This document shows positions 48,991 through 56,167 of a stretch of DNA of 64,000 nucleotides, piece by piece (the stretch's first letter is position 1; every line of letters starts with the position of its first letter). The stretch is from the NCBI GenBank assembly GCA_963738205.1, contig CAVTVQ010000009.1:248001-312000 (forward strand). Reading direction: 5' to 3'. The position numbers and the translations under genes were made by a program. The stretch is from DATFQE01 sp963738205 (GTDB lineage Bacteria > Actinomycetota > Thermoleophilia > Gaiellales > Gaiellaceae). The notes beneath the pieces are model-generated. The model had not been told where the DNA came from. It worked only from the letters and a program-made list of their open reading frames with translations, and searched no databases.

Positions 48991-49373
48991 CGCTCATGGT
49001 CGCGGTCGAGGTCGAGAACCGGAGCGGCGTCGAGGTCGAGACGGAAGCCGCCGTCAAGCTCGCTCGCGAGGTGCTCGCCGCGGAGGGCGTCGGGGAGGGG
49101 GAGCTCGGGCTCGCCTTCGTCGGACCGGACGAGATGCGCGAGCTGAAGCGCGAACACCTGGGCATCGACGAGGCCACCGACGTGCTGTCGTTCCCGATCG
49201 ACGCCCGCGACGAGCTGCCCGAGGGCGTGCCGCGCCAGCTCGGGGACGCGATCCTCTGCCCGCAGGTCGTGGGAGACGCGTGGCGCGCGCCGCTCGTGCA
49301 CGGGCTGCTGCACCTCCTGGGCTACGAGCACGGGGCCGAGATGGAGGCACGCGAGGAGGCGCTGCGCGGATGA
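48987..49373 (+). CDS. ybeY: Endoribonuclease YbeY (16S rRNA maturation)
   Basis: A 128-residue metalloprotein. The zinc motif H-x3-H-x5-H is visible in HGLLHLLGYEH, and DVLSFPIDARDELPEG is the conserved strand-turn before it. It processes the 16S 3' end and takes part in 70S quality control. ATG 48996 in the same frame is an alternative start, eight codons in; GTG 48987 is chosen for the overlap with phoH. The ATGA overlap with the next gene extends the operon. Confidence 0.95.
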
Positions 49374-50083
49374 GGCAGCCGCCGTCGATCTTCGACAGCT
49401 TCAACTACGCCTTCGAGGGGATCATCCACGTGCTCCGCACCCAGCGGAACATGCGGATCCACTTCGCCGTCGCAGCCGCCGTCTTGCTCGCGGCCATCGG
49501 CACCGGCGTCGACCGGATCGAGCTCATTGTGCTGCTGCTGGCGATCTCGTTCGTACTGATCACCGAGATGGTGAACACCGCGATCGAGGCCACCATCGAC
49601 GTGGCGACGACGTCGTTCGACCCGCTCGCGAAGCTGGCGAAGGACATCGCCGCCGGCGCGGTGCTGATCTCGACGGTGAACGCGGTCGCGATCGGCTACC
49701 TCGTCTTCTCCAATCAGGTCGCGAACCGCAGCTCGCGGCTGATCGACCGCATCCGCGATGCTCCCGCCGAGCTGACGCTGATCGCCCTCGTGCTGACGAT
49801 CCTCGTAGTGATCTCGTTCAAGGCGTACACCGGGCGGGGCACGCCGCTTCGCGGCGGGCTGCCTTCGGGCCACGCGGCGATCGCGTTCGGGGGGTGGATG
49901 GCGATCACCGCGATCCTCGGCGACTTCCAGCACTGGTTCCTGATCAGCTCGCTGGCGTTCATCATGGCGTTGTTGGTCGCGCAGACGAGAATCGAGGCAG
50001 GCGTCCACTCGTTCACCGAGGTGGCGTTCGGCGGGCTGCTCGGAGCGCTCGTGGCGCTGGTCGTGTTCCAGGTGCTGGCATGA
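49370..50083 (+). CDS. Fusion of DgkA-type lipid kinase and PAP2 phosphatase
   Basis: A 237-residue membrane protein. The first half (about 1-120) is a diacylglycerol/undecaprenol kinase: SFNYAFEGIIHVLRTQRNMR, RIHFAVAAAVLL, LLLAISFVLITEMVNTAIEA (catalytic E-x-x-N-T-A-I-E) and LAKDIAAGAVLIS. The second half (about 130-237) is a PAP2 superfamily domain with GGLPSGHAAIAFGG and RIEAGVHSFTEVAFGGLLGA; its first KxxxxxxRP motif is weak. Kinase and phosphatase on one chain could cycle undecaprenol/undecaprenyl phosphate or DAG. The slot between ybeY and cdd is where dgkA normally sits alone. Confidence 0.88.
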   Translation: MRQPPSIFDSFNYAFEGIIHVLRTQRNMRIHFAVAAAVLLAAIGTGVDRIELIVLLLAISFVLITEMVNTAIEATIDVATTSFDPLAKLAKDIAAGAVLISTVNAVAIGYLVFSNQVANRSSRLIDRIRDAPAELTLIALVLTILVVISFKAYTGRGTPLRGGLPSGHAAIAFGGWMAITAILGDFQHWFLISSLAFIMALLVAQTRIEAGVHSFTEVAFGGLLGALVALVVFQVLA

Positions 50084-50442
50084 GCCACGAGCTCCTGGCC
50101 GCGGCCGACGAGGCAGCCCAGAATGCCTACGCGCCGTACTCGAACTTCTTCGTCGGCGCCGTGGCCCGCGCTCGCGACGGGCGGCTCTTCACGGGTGTGA
50201 ACGTGGAGAACGCCGCGTATCCACTCGGGATCTGCGCCGAGCGGTGCTGCCTGGGCGCCGCCGCGACGGCCGGGCTCAAGCCCGGCGACCTGGAGGAGAT
50301 CGCGATCACGGCGTCGCCGTGCGGCGGCTGTCGCCAGTGGCTGGCGGAGTGGCGCCTGGAGCGCGTGACGTACCGGCGCGGAAACGGCGAGGTCGTGACG
50401 GTGACGCCGGCCGACCTGCTGCCCGACTCGTTCGTCCTGTGA
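50080..50442 (+). CDS. cdd: Cytidine deaminase
   Basis: A 120-residue zinc enzyme converting (deoxy)cytidine to (deoxy)uridine in pyrimidine salvage. The motif C-A-E is in GICAERCCLGAA (zinc Cys and proton-shuttle Glu) and PCGGCRQWLAEW gives the two other zinc Cys; YAPYSNFFVGAVARARDG and GVNVENAAYPLG are also family-typical. This is the small homotetrameric type. It overlaps both neighbours by ATGA/GTGA. Its product feeds the deoxynucleoside route with deoC at 55 kb. Confidence 0.96.
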   Translation: MSHELLAAADEAAQNAYAPYSNFFVGAVARARDGRLFTGVNVENAAYPLGICAERCCLGAAATAGLKPGDLEEIAITASPCGGCRQWLAEWRLERVTYRRGNGEVVTVTPADLLPDSFVL

Positions 50443-51300
50443 AGTCGGGCATCGTCGCGGTCGCCGGCCGGCCGAACGTCGGCAAGTCGACGCTCGTGAA
50501 CGCGCTCTGCGGCGGCAAGGTGGCGATCGTCTCGAACAAGCCGCAAACGACCCGCCGGCGCATCTTCGGCGTGGCGAACGGGGAGGACTGGCAGCTCGTC
50601 GCTCGCCGACCTGCCCGGCTTCCAGCGGCCGCGCGATCCACTGACCGAGCACATGCAGCGCACCGTCGACTCGTCGTTCGAGGACGTCGACGCTGTCCTG
50701 CTCGTCCTGGATGCCCGCGAGCGGATCGGCGCCGGCGACCGCTTCATCGCCAAGCGCGTGTTCGGCCTCGGCGTGCCGGTCGTGATCGCCCTGAACAAGG
50801 TCGACCGGCTCAAGCCCGGCCACATCGCGCAGCAGCTGGAGAACGCCTCCCGGCTCGGCGACTTCCATGCGATCCACCCGGTGAGCGCGCGCACCGGCGA
50901 CGGGATCGACGAGCTCCGGGAGGAGCTCGTCGAGCTCCTGCCCGAGGGCCCTGCGTACTTCCCGCCGGAGCAGCGCACCGATCTCACCGACGAGATGCAG
51001 GTTGCGGAGCTCGTGCGCGAGAAGGCGCTCCAGCTGACCCGCGACGAGGTCCCCCACGCGATCACGGTCGAGGTCGAGGAGCTGGGGGAGAAGGTCGTGC
51101 GGGCGAATCTCTACGTCGAGACCGACTCGCAGAAGCAGATCCTCGTCGGCCGCAACGGGAAGATGGTCAGGGAGATCGGGACACGAGCCCGGCCGGAGAT
51201 CGAGGCCCTCCTCGGGCACAAGGTCTTTCTGGAGCTGCAGGTGAAGGTGAAGCCGCGCTGGCGCCGCGACGAGCAACTGCTGGAGCGCCTGGGACTGTGA
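50439..51300 (+). CDS. era: GTPase Era (frameshifted by one base)
   Basis: About 286 residues after removal of one base near 50601. G1 is VAGRPNVGKSTLVNALCG; SNKPQTTRRRIFGV is the Era-type switch region; after the break G3 is LADLPGFQRPRDPL and G4 ALNKVDRLKPG. The C-terminal KH domain has VGRNGKMVREIGTRARPEIE and ends KVKPRWRRDEQLLERLGL. Era binds the 3' end of 16S rRNA and is essential in most bacteria, so an intact gene would be expected; an extra G in GTC-G-CTC explains the break and suggests a sequence error. The gene starts GTG 50439 and overlaps the next gene by GTGA. Confidence 0.93.
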
Positions 51301-52094
51301 CCCGCCTGCTGCGGCCCGCGCTGGCGGCCGGCGCCGCACTGGTGTTCGTCGTTCCGCTCGTCCTGATGGTCACGGGCTCATTGCGCAACCCCGGGCTGCC
51401 GCCGTCGCGCGGGCCTGAGCTCCTGCCGGACCCCGTGACGCTCGCCGGCTACGAGCGCGCATTCGAGCTCGTCGACCTCGGTCGGTACGCCGCCAACTCG
51501 CTCCTCGTCGCCGGGATCGCCGTCCCGCTCGCGGTGCTCGTCGCCTCGTGGGCCGGCTTCGCCATCTCGCAGCTGCCGACGCGCCTGGCACGGGTCGTCC
51601 TCGCGCTCTCCTTCGTCGCACTGATGGTTCCGACCACCGCGTTACTCGTGCCGCGCTTCGCCATCTTTCGGACGCTCGGGCTCGTGGACACCTACGTGCC
51701 CCTGGTCGCGCCCGCCCTGCTCGGGATGTCTCCGTTCTACGTCGTCCTCTACTGGTGGTCGTTCCGCCGCCTGCCGCAGGAGCTGTTCGACGCGGCCCGC
51801 GTCGACGGTGCGGGGCCGCTCCGCCTCTGGCTGCGCGTGGCGATGCCGCTGGTGCGTCCGGCGACGGCCACGGTCGCGGCGCTCGCGTTCGTCGTCTCCT
51901 GGGCGAACTTCCTTGATCCGCTCCTCTACCTCTTCGACGAGGACAAGTACACCTTGCCGCTCGGTCTCCGCTCGCTCGCCGCGCTCGACCGGCAGGATCT
52001 GCCCGTGCTCCTCGCCGGCGCCACGTTCGCGACCGTGCCCGTCGTCATCGCGCTCGTTCCCCTACACCGAATCCTCAGGAGGATTGCCACGTGA
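51297..52094 (+). CDS. Carbohydrate ABC transporter permease (MalG/UgpE-type)
   Basis: A 265-residue CUT1-family permease with six membrane helices. The cytoplasmic EAA loop reads LPQELFDAARVDGAGPLRLW and contacts the ATPase. VPRFAIFRTLGLVDTYVPLV and FDEDKYTLPLGLRSLAA are typical of MalG homologues. It pairs with the binding protein and the MalF-like permease that follow. No ATPase gene is adjacent, so a shared MsiK-like ATPase elsewhere is expected. Confidence 0.92.
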   Translation: MTRLLRPALAAGAALVFVVPLVLMVTGSLRNPGLPPSRGPELLPDPVTLAGYERAFELVDLGRYAANSLLVAGIAVPLAVLVASWAGFAISQLPTRLARVVLALSFVALMVPTTALLVPRFAIFRTLGLVDTYVPLVAPALLGMSPFYVVLYWWSFRRLPQELFDAARVDGAGPLRLWLRVAMPLVRPATATVAALAFVVSWANFLDPLLYLFDEDKYTLPLGLRSLAALDRQDLPVLLAGATFATVPVVIALVPLHRILRRIAT

Positions 52095-53368
52095 CCCGCC
52101 TGCTGGCCTTGTTGCTCGTGCTCGTCCCCCTTTCCGTTGCAGCTTGCGGCGGCGACGGCGGCGACGACGGCGGAGGCGGCGCGGCCGGCGGAGAGGTGCA
52201 GTTCCTCGTCTTCGGCGACCCGGAGGAGCTCCAGGCGTACCGTGAGGTGATCGCGGCGTTCAAGACCGAGGAGCCCGACGTCCGCGTCCAGCTCGTCGAG
52301 GCGAGCGACCGCGACGACCTCCTGGCGCGGCTCGCGACGTCGATCGCGGGCGGTCGGCCGCCCGACCTGTTCCTCCTGAACTACCGCTTCTACGGCCAGT
52401 TCGCGGCCAAGGGCCAGCTCGAGCCGCTGGCGGAGCGAGTGTCCGAGTCCGAGGCGTTCGAGGAGAAGGACTTCTATCCGCAAGCGCTCGACGCGTTCCG
52501 CTTCGACGGGGAGCTCACATGCCTTCCCCAGAACATCTCCAGCCTCGTCGTCTACTACAACAAGGCGCTGTTCCGCCAGGCCGGCCTCGCGTTCCCGCGC
52601 GCCGGCTGGACCTGGAAGCAGTTCGTCGACACGGCCGTGAAGCTGACCGACCGCAAGCGCGAGCAGTACGGGCTCGGGATCGAGCCGTCGCTGATCAGGG
52701 TTGCCCCGTTCGTGTGGTCGAACGGCGGCGAGCTCGTGCGCGAGGACCTCTCCGGTTTCGCGCTCGACGAGCCGGCGGCTCAGGAGCCGCTGCGCGAGTT
52801 CATGCTGCTCCACACCGCGTACCGGGCGATCCCGAACGAGGAGGAGGTCGAGTCCCAGGACGACGAGTCGCGGTTCATGAACGGGGGCCTGGGGATGATC
52901 CTGTCGTCGCGCCGCTCGACGCCCGCGTTCCGCACCATCACCGGCTTCGACTGGGACGTCGCCCCGCTCCCGAGGTTCGCGGGGCAGGCCGGGATCCTCC
53001 ACTCGGACGCCTACTGCCTGACCAAGGGGTCGGACAACAAGGACGCGGCGTGGCGCTTCGTCGAGTTCGCCCTGGGGCGGGAGGGCCAGCGGATCACGGC
53101 GCGTGCGGGGCGGACCGTTCCGTCCCTGCGCGAGGTGGCAGAGTCGGACGCCTTCCTCGACCCGAGCGCGAAACCGGCCGGATCGCGCGTCTTCCTCGAC
53201 ACCATCCCGGTGATCCGGCGCGTGCCGACGATCCCAGAGTGGCCTGAGCTCGAGGACGCGGCCGAGCCAGTCCTCGAGGAGGCGCTGTACGAAGGAGCGA
53301 CGCCGAGCGAGGTCGCTCGGGAGCTCGACGCGGCGACCAGTTCGATCTGGGCCCGCGTGCAGCGCTAG
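52091..53368 (+). CDS. Sugar ABC transporter substrate-binding lipoprotein
   Basis: A 425-residue family 1 extracellular solute-binding protein. A lipoprotein signal ends LSVAAC, then a Gly/Asp-rich linker. VQFLVFGDPEELQAYREVIA, AGGRPPDLFLLNYR, SSLVVYYNKALFRQAGL and RAGWTWKQFVDTAVKLTD are strong CUT1-type signatures; the later half has DDESRFMNGGLGMILSSRRS. Ligand probably an oligosaccharide or glycerol-phosphate-type compound. It sits between its two permeases, which is less common than at the operon start. Confidence 0.94.
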   Translation: MTRLLALLLVLVPLSVAACGGDGGDDGGGGAAGGEVQFLVFGDPEELQAYREVIAAFKTEEPDVRVQLVEASDRDDLLARLATSIAGGRPPDLFLLNYRFYGQFAAKGQLEPLAERVSESEAFEEKDFYPQALDAFRFDGELTCLPQNISSLVVYYNKALFRQAGLAFPRAGWTWKQFVDTAVKLTDRKREQYGLGIEPSLIRVAPFVWSNGGELVREDLSGFALDEPAAQEPLREFMLLHTAYRAIPNEEEVESQDDESRFMNGGLGMILSSRRSTPAFRTITGFDWDVAPLPRFAGQAGILHSDAYCLTKGSDNKDAAWRFVEFALGREGQRITARAGRTVPSLREVAESDAFLDPSAKPAGSRVFLDTIPVIRRVPTIPEWPELEDAAEPVLEEALYEGATPSEVARELDAATSSIWARVQR

Positions 53369-53370
53369 GC

Positions 53371-54246
53371 GTGCGGCGCGACCGGCTCGAGCTCGCCGCG
53401 ATGCTCGCCCCGTACCTCGTCGGGCTGGTGGGCCTCGTCTTCGTGCCGGCAGCGGTGACCCTGTGGCTCGCGTTCACCGAGTACGACCTCCTGCGCGCGC
53501 CGAGCTGGGTCGGCATCGACAACTTCCGCGAGCTCTGGCACGACGACGTGTTCTGGACGGCGCTCGGGAACTCGCTCTCGTTCCTCGCCTGGGCCGTTCC
53601 GATTCGGCTCCTCGCTGCGCTCGCGCTGGGGCTCCTGCTCGTTCGCGGCTTCCGCGGTGTGGCCACCGCACGGACGGCGGTCTACCTGCCGACCGCGGTG
53701 CCCGACGTCGCCTGGGCGCTCGTCTGGCTGTGGCTCTTCAACCCGCTGTACGGGCCGCTGAACCTGACGCTCGGGCGGCTGGGGGCTCCGACGCCGTCGT
53801 GGCTGTCGGACCCTGGCGCGGCGCGCTGGGCGGTGATCGTCATGACGGCGTTCACGCTCGGTGAGGCGTTCGTGGTCGTCCTTGCCGTTCGCGCGTCCCT
53901 GCCGCGCGAGCTGTACGAGCTGGCTGCCGTCGAGGGTGCCGGCGCCTGGTGGGCCCTGACGCGGGTCACACTGCCGCTGATCGCGCCCGCGCTCGCGCTC
54001 CTGCTCTTGCGCGACACCATCTTCACGTTCCAGCTCAACTTCGTGCCCGCGCTGATCCTCACGGGCGGCGGGCCGCCCCCGTACGCAACCACCTACCTCC
54101 CGCTCTTCGTCTACCGCGAGGGCTTCGAGTACCTGCGCTACGGCTACGCGGCCGCGGCGACGCTCGTCATGTTCGGGATCACGGCCGGGATCGTGTGGCT
54201 GCAGTGGCTCCTCATACGCCGCTGGCGCGCCTCGTTCGCGATCTAG
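53371..54246 (+). CDS. Carbohydrate ABC transporter permease (MalF/UgpA-type)
   Basis: A 291-residue permease with six membrane helices. LAPYLVGLVGLVFVPAAVTL opens the first helix; the EAA loop is LPRELYELAAVEGAGAWWAL; TGGGPPPYATTYLPLFVYRE and YLRYGYAAAATLVMFG are typical of the MalF branch. GTG 53371 is 2 bp after the binding-protein stop. It forms the second half of the translocation pore with the protein at 51297-52094. Confidence 0.92.
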   Translation: MRRDRLELAAMLAPYLVGLVGLVFVPAAVTLWLAFTEYDLLRAPSWVGIDNFRELWHDDVFWTALGNSLSFLAWAVPIRLLAALALGLLLVRGFRGVATARTAVYLPTAVPDVAWALVWLWLFNPLYGPLNLTLGRLGAPTPSWLSDPGAARWAVIVMTAFTLGEAFVVVLAVRASLPRELYELAAVEGAGAWWALTRVTLPLIAPALALLLLRDTIFTFQLNFVPALILTGGGPPPYATTYLPLFVYREGFEYLRYGYAAAATLVMFGITAGIVWLQWLLIRRWRASFAI

Positions 54247-54249
54247 CAT
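54244..54249 (+). promoter_or_regulatory. -10-like box (TAGCAT) for the 54256 gene
   Basis: TAGCAT overlaps the stop of the upstream permease and ends six bases before GTG 54256; no Shine-Dalgarno lies between. The tail-tube-like gene pair may thus be expressed apart from the sugar importer. Confidence 0.4.
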
Positions 54250-54255
54250 CTCGGC

Positions 54256-54642
54256 GTGGCCGAGCGCCCGTCGGACCTGCAGGTCATCGTCGACTTCGAA
54301 TTCGATCGTGGCCTGCTCTCGATCGTGGTCCGCAATCTCGGCGACCGCCCGGCCCTCGACGTCGAGGTCGAGTTCGACAAGCCCTTCACGGGTCTCGGCG
54401 GCAGCCGCGAGATGAACGGGCTGGCGCTGTTCTCGAGGCTCAGGTTCCTCGCGCCGGGAAAGGAGGTCCGCACGCTGCTCGATGCGGGCTCGGCGTACTT
54501 CGCGCGCAAGGAGCCGACGCTCCTGACCGCAACGGTCTCATACCGTACGCCGGCCGGGGAGCGCCACCGTCACGCGCTCACCCACGACCTCTCGATCTAC
54601 CGCGACCTCGCCTACCTCGCCGAAGGAGACACCGATGTCTGA
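54256..54642 (+). CDS. Hypothetical beta-sandwich protein next to the tail-tube-like gene
   Basis: A 128-residue protein with no signal peptide. VIVDFEFDRGLLSIVVRNLG, DRPALDVEVEFDKPFTGLGG and REMNGLALFSRLRFLAPGKE suggest an immunoglobulin/CARDB-like beta sandwich. DAGSAYFARKEPTLLTATVS and SYRTPAGERHRHAL follow. The final codons overlap the start of the tail-tube-like gene by 8 bp, so the two are made together. I do not recognise a characterised family. A chaperone, decoration or adaptor role for the tail-tube-like protein is possible but speculative. Confidence 0.8.
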   Translation: MAERPSDLQVIVDFEFDRGLLSIVVRNLGDRPALDVEVEFDKPFTGLGGSREMNGLALFSRLRFLAPGKEVRTLLDAGSAYFARKEPTLLTATVSYRTPAGERHRHALTHDLSIYRDLAYLAEGDTDV

Positions 54643-55066
54643 CGTGCAGCCCTACCGCAACTTCAACTTCCGCGTCGAGATCGACGGCATCGCGGAGGCG
54701 CAGTTCGCCGAGGTCGTCGTCCCGACCGCCTCGATTGCGGTCGTCGAGTACCGCGAGGGCGCTGACCTGACGTCGAGGACGCGCAAGCTCCCGGGGCGGA
54801 CGAGCGTCTCCAACGCCGTCCTGAAGCGGGGAGTCACGACCGACCTCTCGCTGTACCAGTGGTTCCGCGCCGTCTCGCAGGGTGAGTTCCAACCGCGCAA
54901 TGCGCTGATCGTCCTGCTGGACGCGTCCCGGCAAGACGTGCGGCGGTGGTTGTTGCGCGACGCCTGGCCGGTGAAGTACGAGGGTCCGACGCTGCAGGCA
55001 CAGGGCAACGAGGTGACGATCGAGTCGATCGAGCTCGCCTGCGAGGACGTGGAGCTCGAGGGCTGA
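54635..55066 (+). CDS. Phage tail-tube-like protein (T4 gp19/contractile injection system family), orphan
   Basis: A 143-residue protein matching the conserved phage-tail-region family (gp19-like, Hcp-related tube fold): YRNFNFRVEIDGIAEAQFAE (NFRVEIDG near the start is the family signature), VEYREGADLTSRTRKLPGRT, FQPRNALIVLLDASRQDVRR, WLLRDAWPVKYEGPTLQAQG and IESIELACEDVELEG at the end. In phage tails and extracellular contractile systems this protein stacks to form the inner tube. No sheath, baseplate, spike or AAA+ gene is nearby, so it is an orphan coupled only to the gene before it. ATG 54635 has a GAAGGAGA Shine-Dalgarno. Confidence 0.85.
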   Translation: MSDVQPYRNFNFRVEIDGIAEAQFAEVVVPTASIAVVEYREGADLTSRTRKLPGRTSVSNAVLKRGVTTDLSLYQWFRAVSQGEFQPRNALIVLLDASRQDVRRWLLRDAWPVKYEGPTLQAQGNEVTIESIELACEDVELEG

Positions 55067-55096
55067 GCGCGCGGCTGTCGCCGGGTGCTGCGGGGC

Positions 55097-55102
55097 TACA
55101 CT
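55097..55102 (+). promoter_or_regulatory. -10 box (TACACT) of leaderless deoC
   Basis: TACACT ends six bases before ATG 55109; no Shine-Dalgarno lies between. This placement fixes the deoC start at 55109 and not at the upstream in-frame ATG (55085). Confidence 0.5.
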
Positions 55103-55108
55103 CAGCCC

Positions 55109-56044
55109 ATGGCCAAGGCGCCGGCTCTCCCTGCGGGTTTCGAGCTTCCTCTCGAGCCGCGGATCCCTCGCGTCGGATCGGTTGACGCGGTCGCGCTCGA
55201 GGAGCGCGCGGCGTCGCTCGCCAAGCGCTCGATCAAGAAGGACGCGAAGCTGTGGGCACTCGATCTCGCCGTCCGGATGATCGACCTGACGACGCTCGAA
55301 GGGGCCGACACGCCGGGCAAGATCGCGGCGCTTTGCTCGAAGGCGATGCGGCCCGACGCCGACCGGACGATTCCCGCCGTCGCGGCGGTGTGCGTGTACC
55401 CGAATCTCGTGCGGCACGCCAAGGAGCGGCTGGCGGGCAGCGACGTCAAGGTGGCCTCGGTGGCGACGGGGTTCCCGTCAGGTCAGTTCCCGACGGAGCT
55501 GAAGCTCGCCGACGTGCGGGCGGCGGTGGAGCTCGGCGCCGACGAGATCGACATGGTGATCGACCGTGGCGCGTTCCTCTCCGGGCGCTACGCGAAGGTG
55601 TACGACGAGATCGTGCGCGTGAAGGACGCCGCCGGCGACGCGCACCTCAAGGTGATCCTCGAGACGGGCGAGCTGGGGACGTACGACAACGTGCGCCGCG
55701 CGAGCCTGCTCGCGATGGCGGCCGGCGCGGACTTCATCAAGACGTCCACGGGCAAGGTCGCACCGGCCGCGACGCTCCCCGTGTCGCTCTGCATGCTGGA
55801 GGCGATCCGCGACGTGCACGAGGAGACCGGCCGCAAGGTTGGCTTCAAGCCGGCCGGCGGGATCCGGACGGCGAAGCAGTCCGTGCAGCACCTGGTCGTC
55901 GTGCACGAAACAGTCGGCCCGGACTGGCTGACGCCCGACCTCCACCGCTTCGGCGCCTCGTCGCTGCTGAACGACGTGCTCATGCAGATCCGCAAGGAGA
56001 AGACCGGCCTCTACCAGAGCCCTGACTACTTCACGCTCGACTGA
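55109..56044 (+). CDS. deoC: Deoxyribose-phosphate aldolase
   Basis: A 311-residue class I aldolase splitting 2-deoxyribose-5-phosphate into acetaldehyde and glyceraldehyde-3-phosphate. MIDLTTLEGADTPGKI holds the conserved Asp near the N-terminus; EIDMVIDRGAFLSGRY, LKVILETGELG, DFIKTSTGK (Schiff-base Lys) and VGFKPAGGIRT (second Lys of the site) are all present. The N-terminus is longer than that of E. coli DeoC, like the DeoC1 type in Actinomycetota. Downstream aldehyde dehydrogenases can oxidise the acetaldehyde. Confidence 0.95.
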   Translation: MAKAPALPAGFELPLEPRIPRVGSVDAVALEERAASLAKRSIKKDAKLWALDLAVRMIDLTTLEGADTPGKIAALCSKAMRPDADRTIPAVAAVCVYPNLVRHAKERLAGSDVKVASVATGFPSGQFPTELKLADVRAAVELGADEIDMVIDRGAFLSGRYAKVYDEIVRVKDAAGDAHLKVILETGELGTYDNVRRASLLAMAAGADFIKTSTGKVAPAATLPVSLCMLEAIRDVHEETGRKVGFKPAGGIRTAKQSVQHLVVVHETVGPDWLTPDLHRFGASSLLNDVLMQIRKEKTGLYQSPDYFTLD

Positions 56045-56107
56045 TTTGGCACAGATCCGACACATTCACGCGACCGTTTCCAGGCTAGATTCACCCCCAC
56101 CCATCAA

Positions 56108-56128
56108 GGGCGGGGGGTGGGTGGTGGG
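56108..56128 (+). promoter_or_regulatory. Possible G-quadruplex in the aldehyde dehydrogenase leader
   Basis: Four G-runs (56108-56110, 56112-56117, 56119-56121, 56126-56128) with loops of 1 to 4 nt match the canonical quadruplex pattern on the coding strand. It lies between a TAGATT -10-like box (56086-56091) and ATG 56168, so it would be in the 5' leader RNA. Confidence 0.4.
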
Positions 56129-56167
56129 TGCCCCGCGCCACGCCCCCGACCGAGGGCGGTCTGGACA

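Noticed and set aside
54635..55066. Prophage remnant
   Set aside because: No integrase, capsid, terminase or att-like repeats flank the tail-tube-like gene, and composition matches the neighbours. It is treated as a chromosomal orphan.
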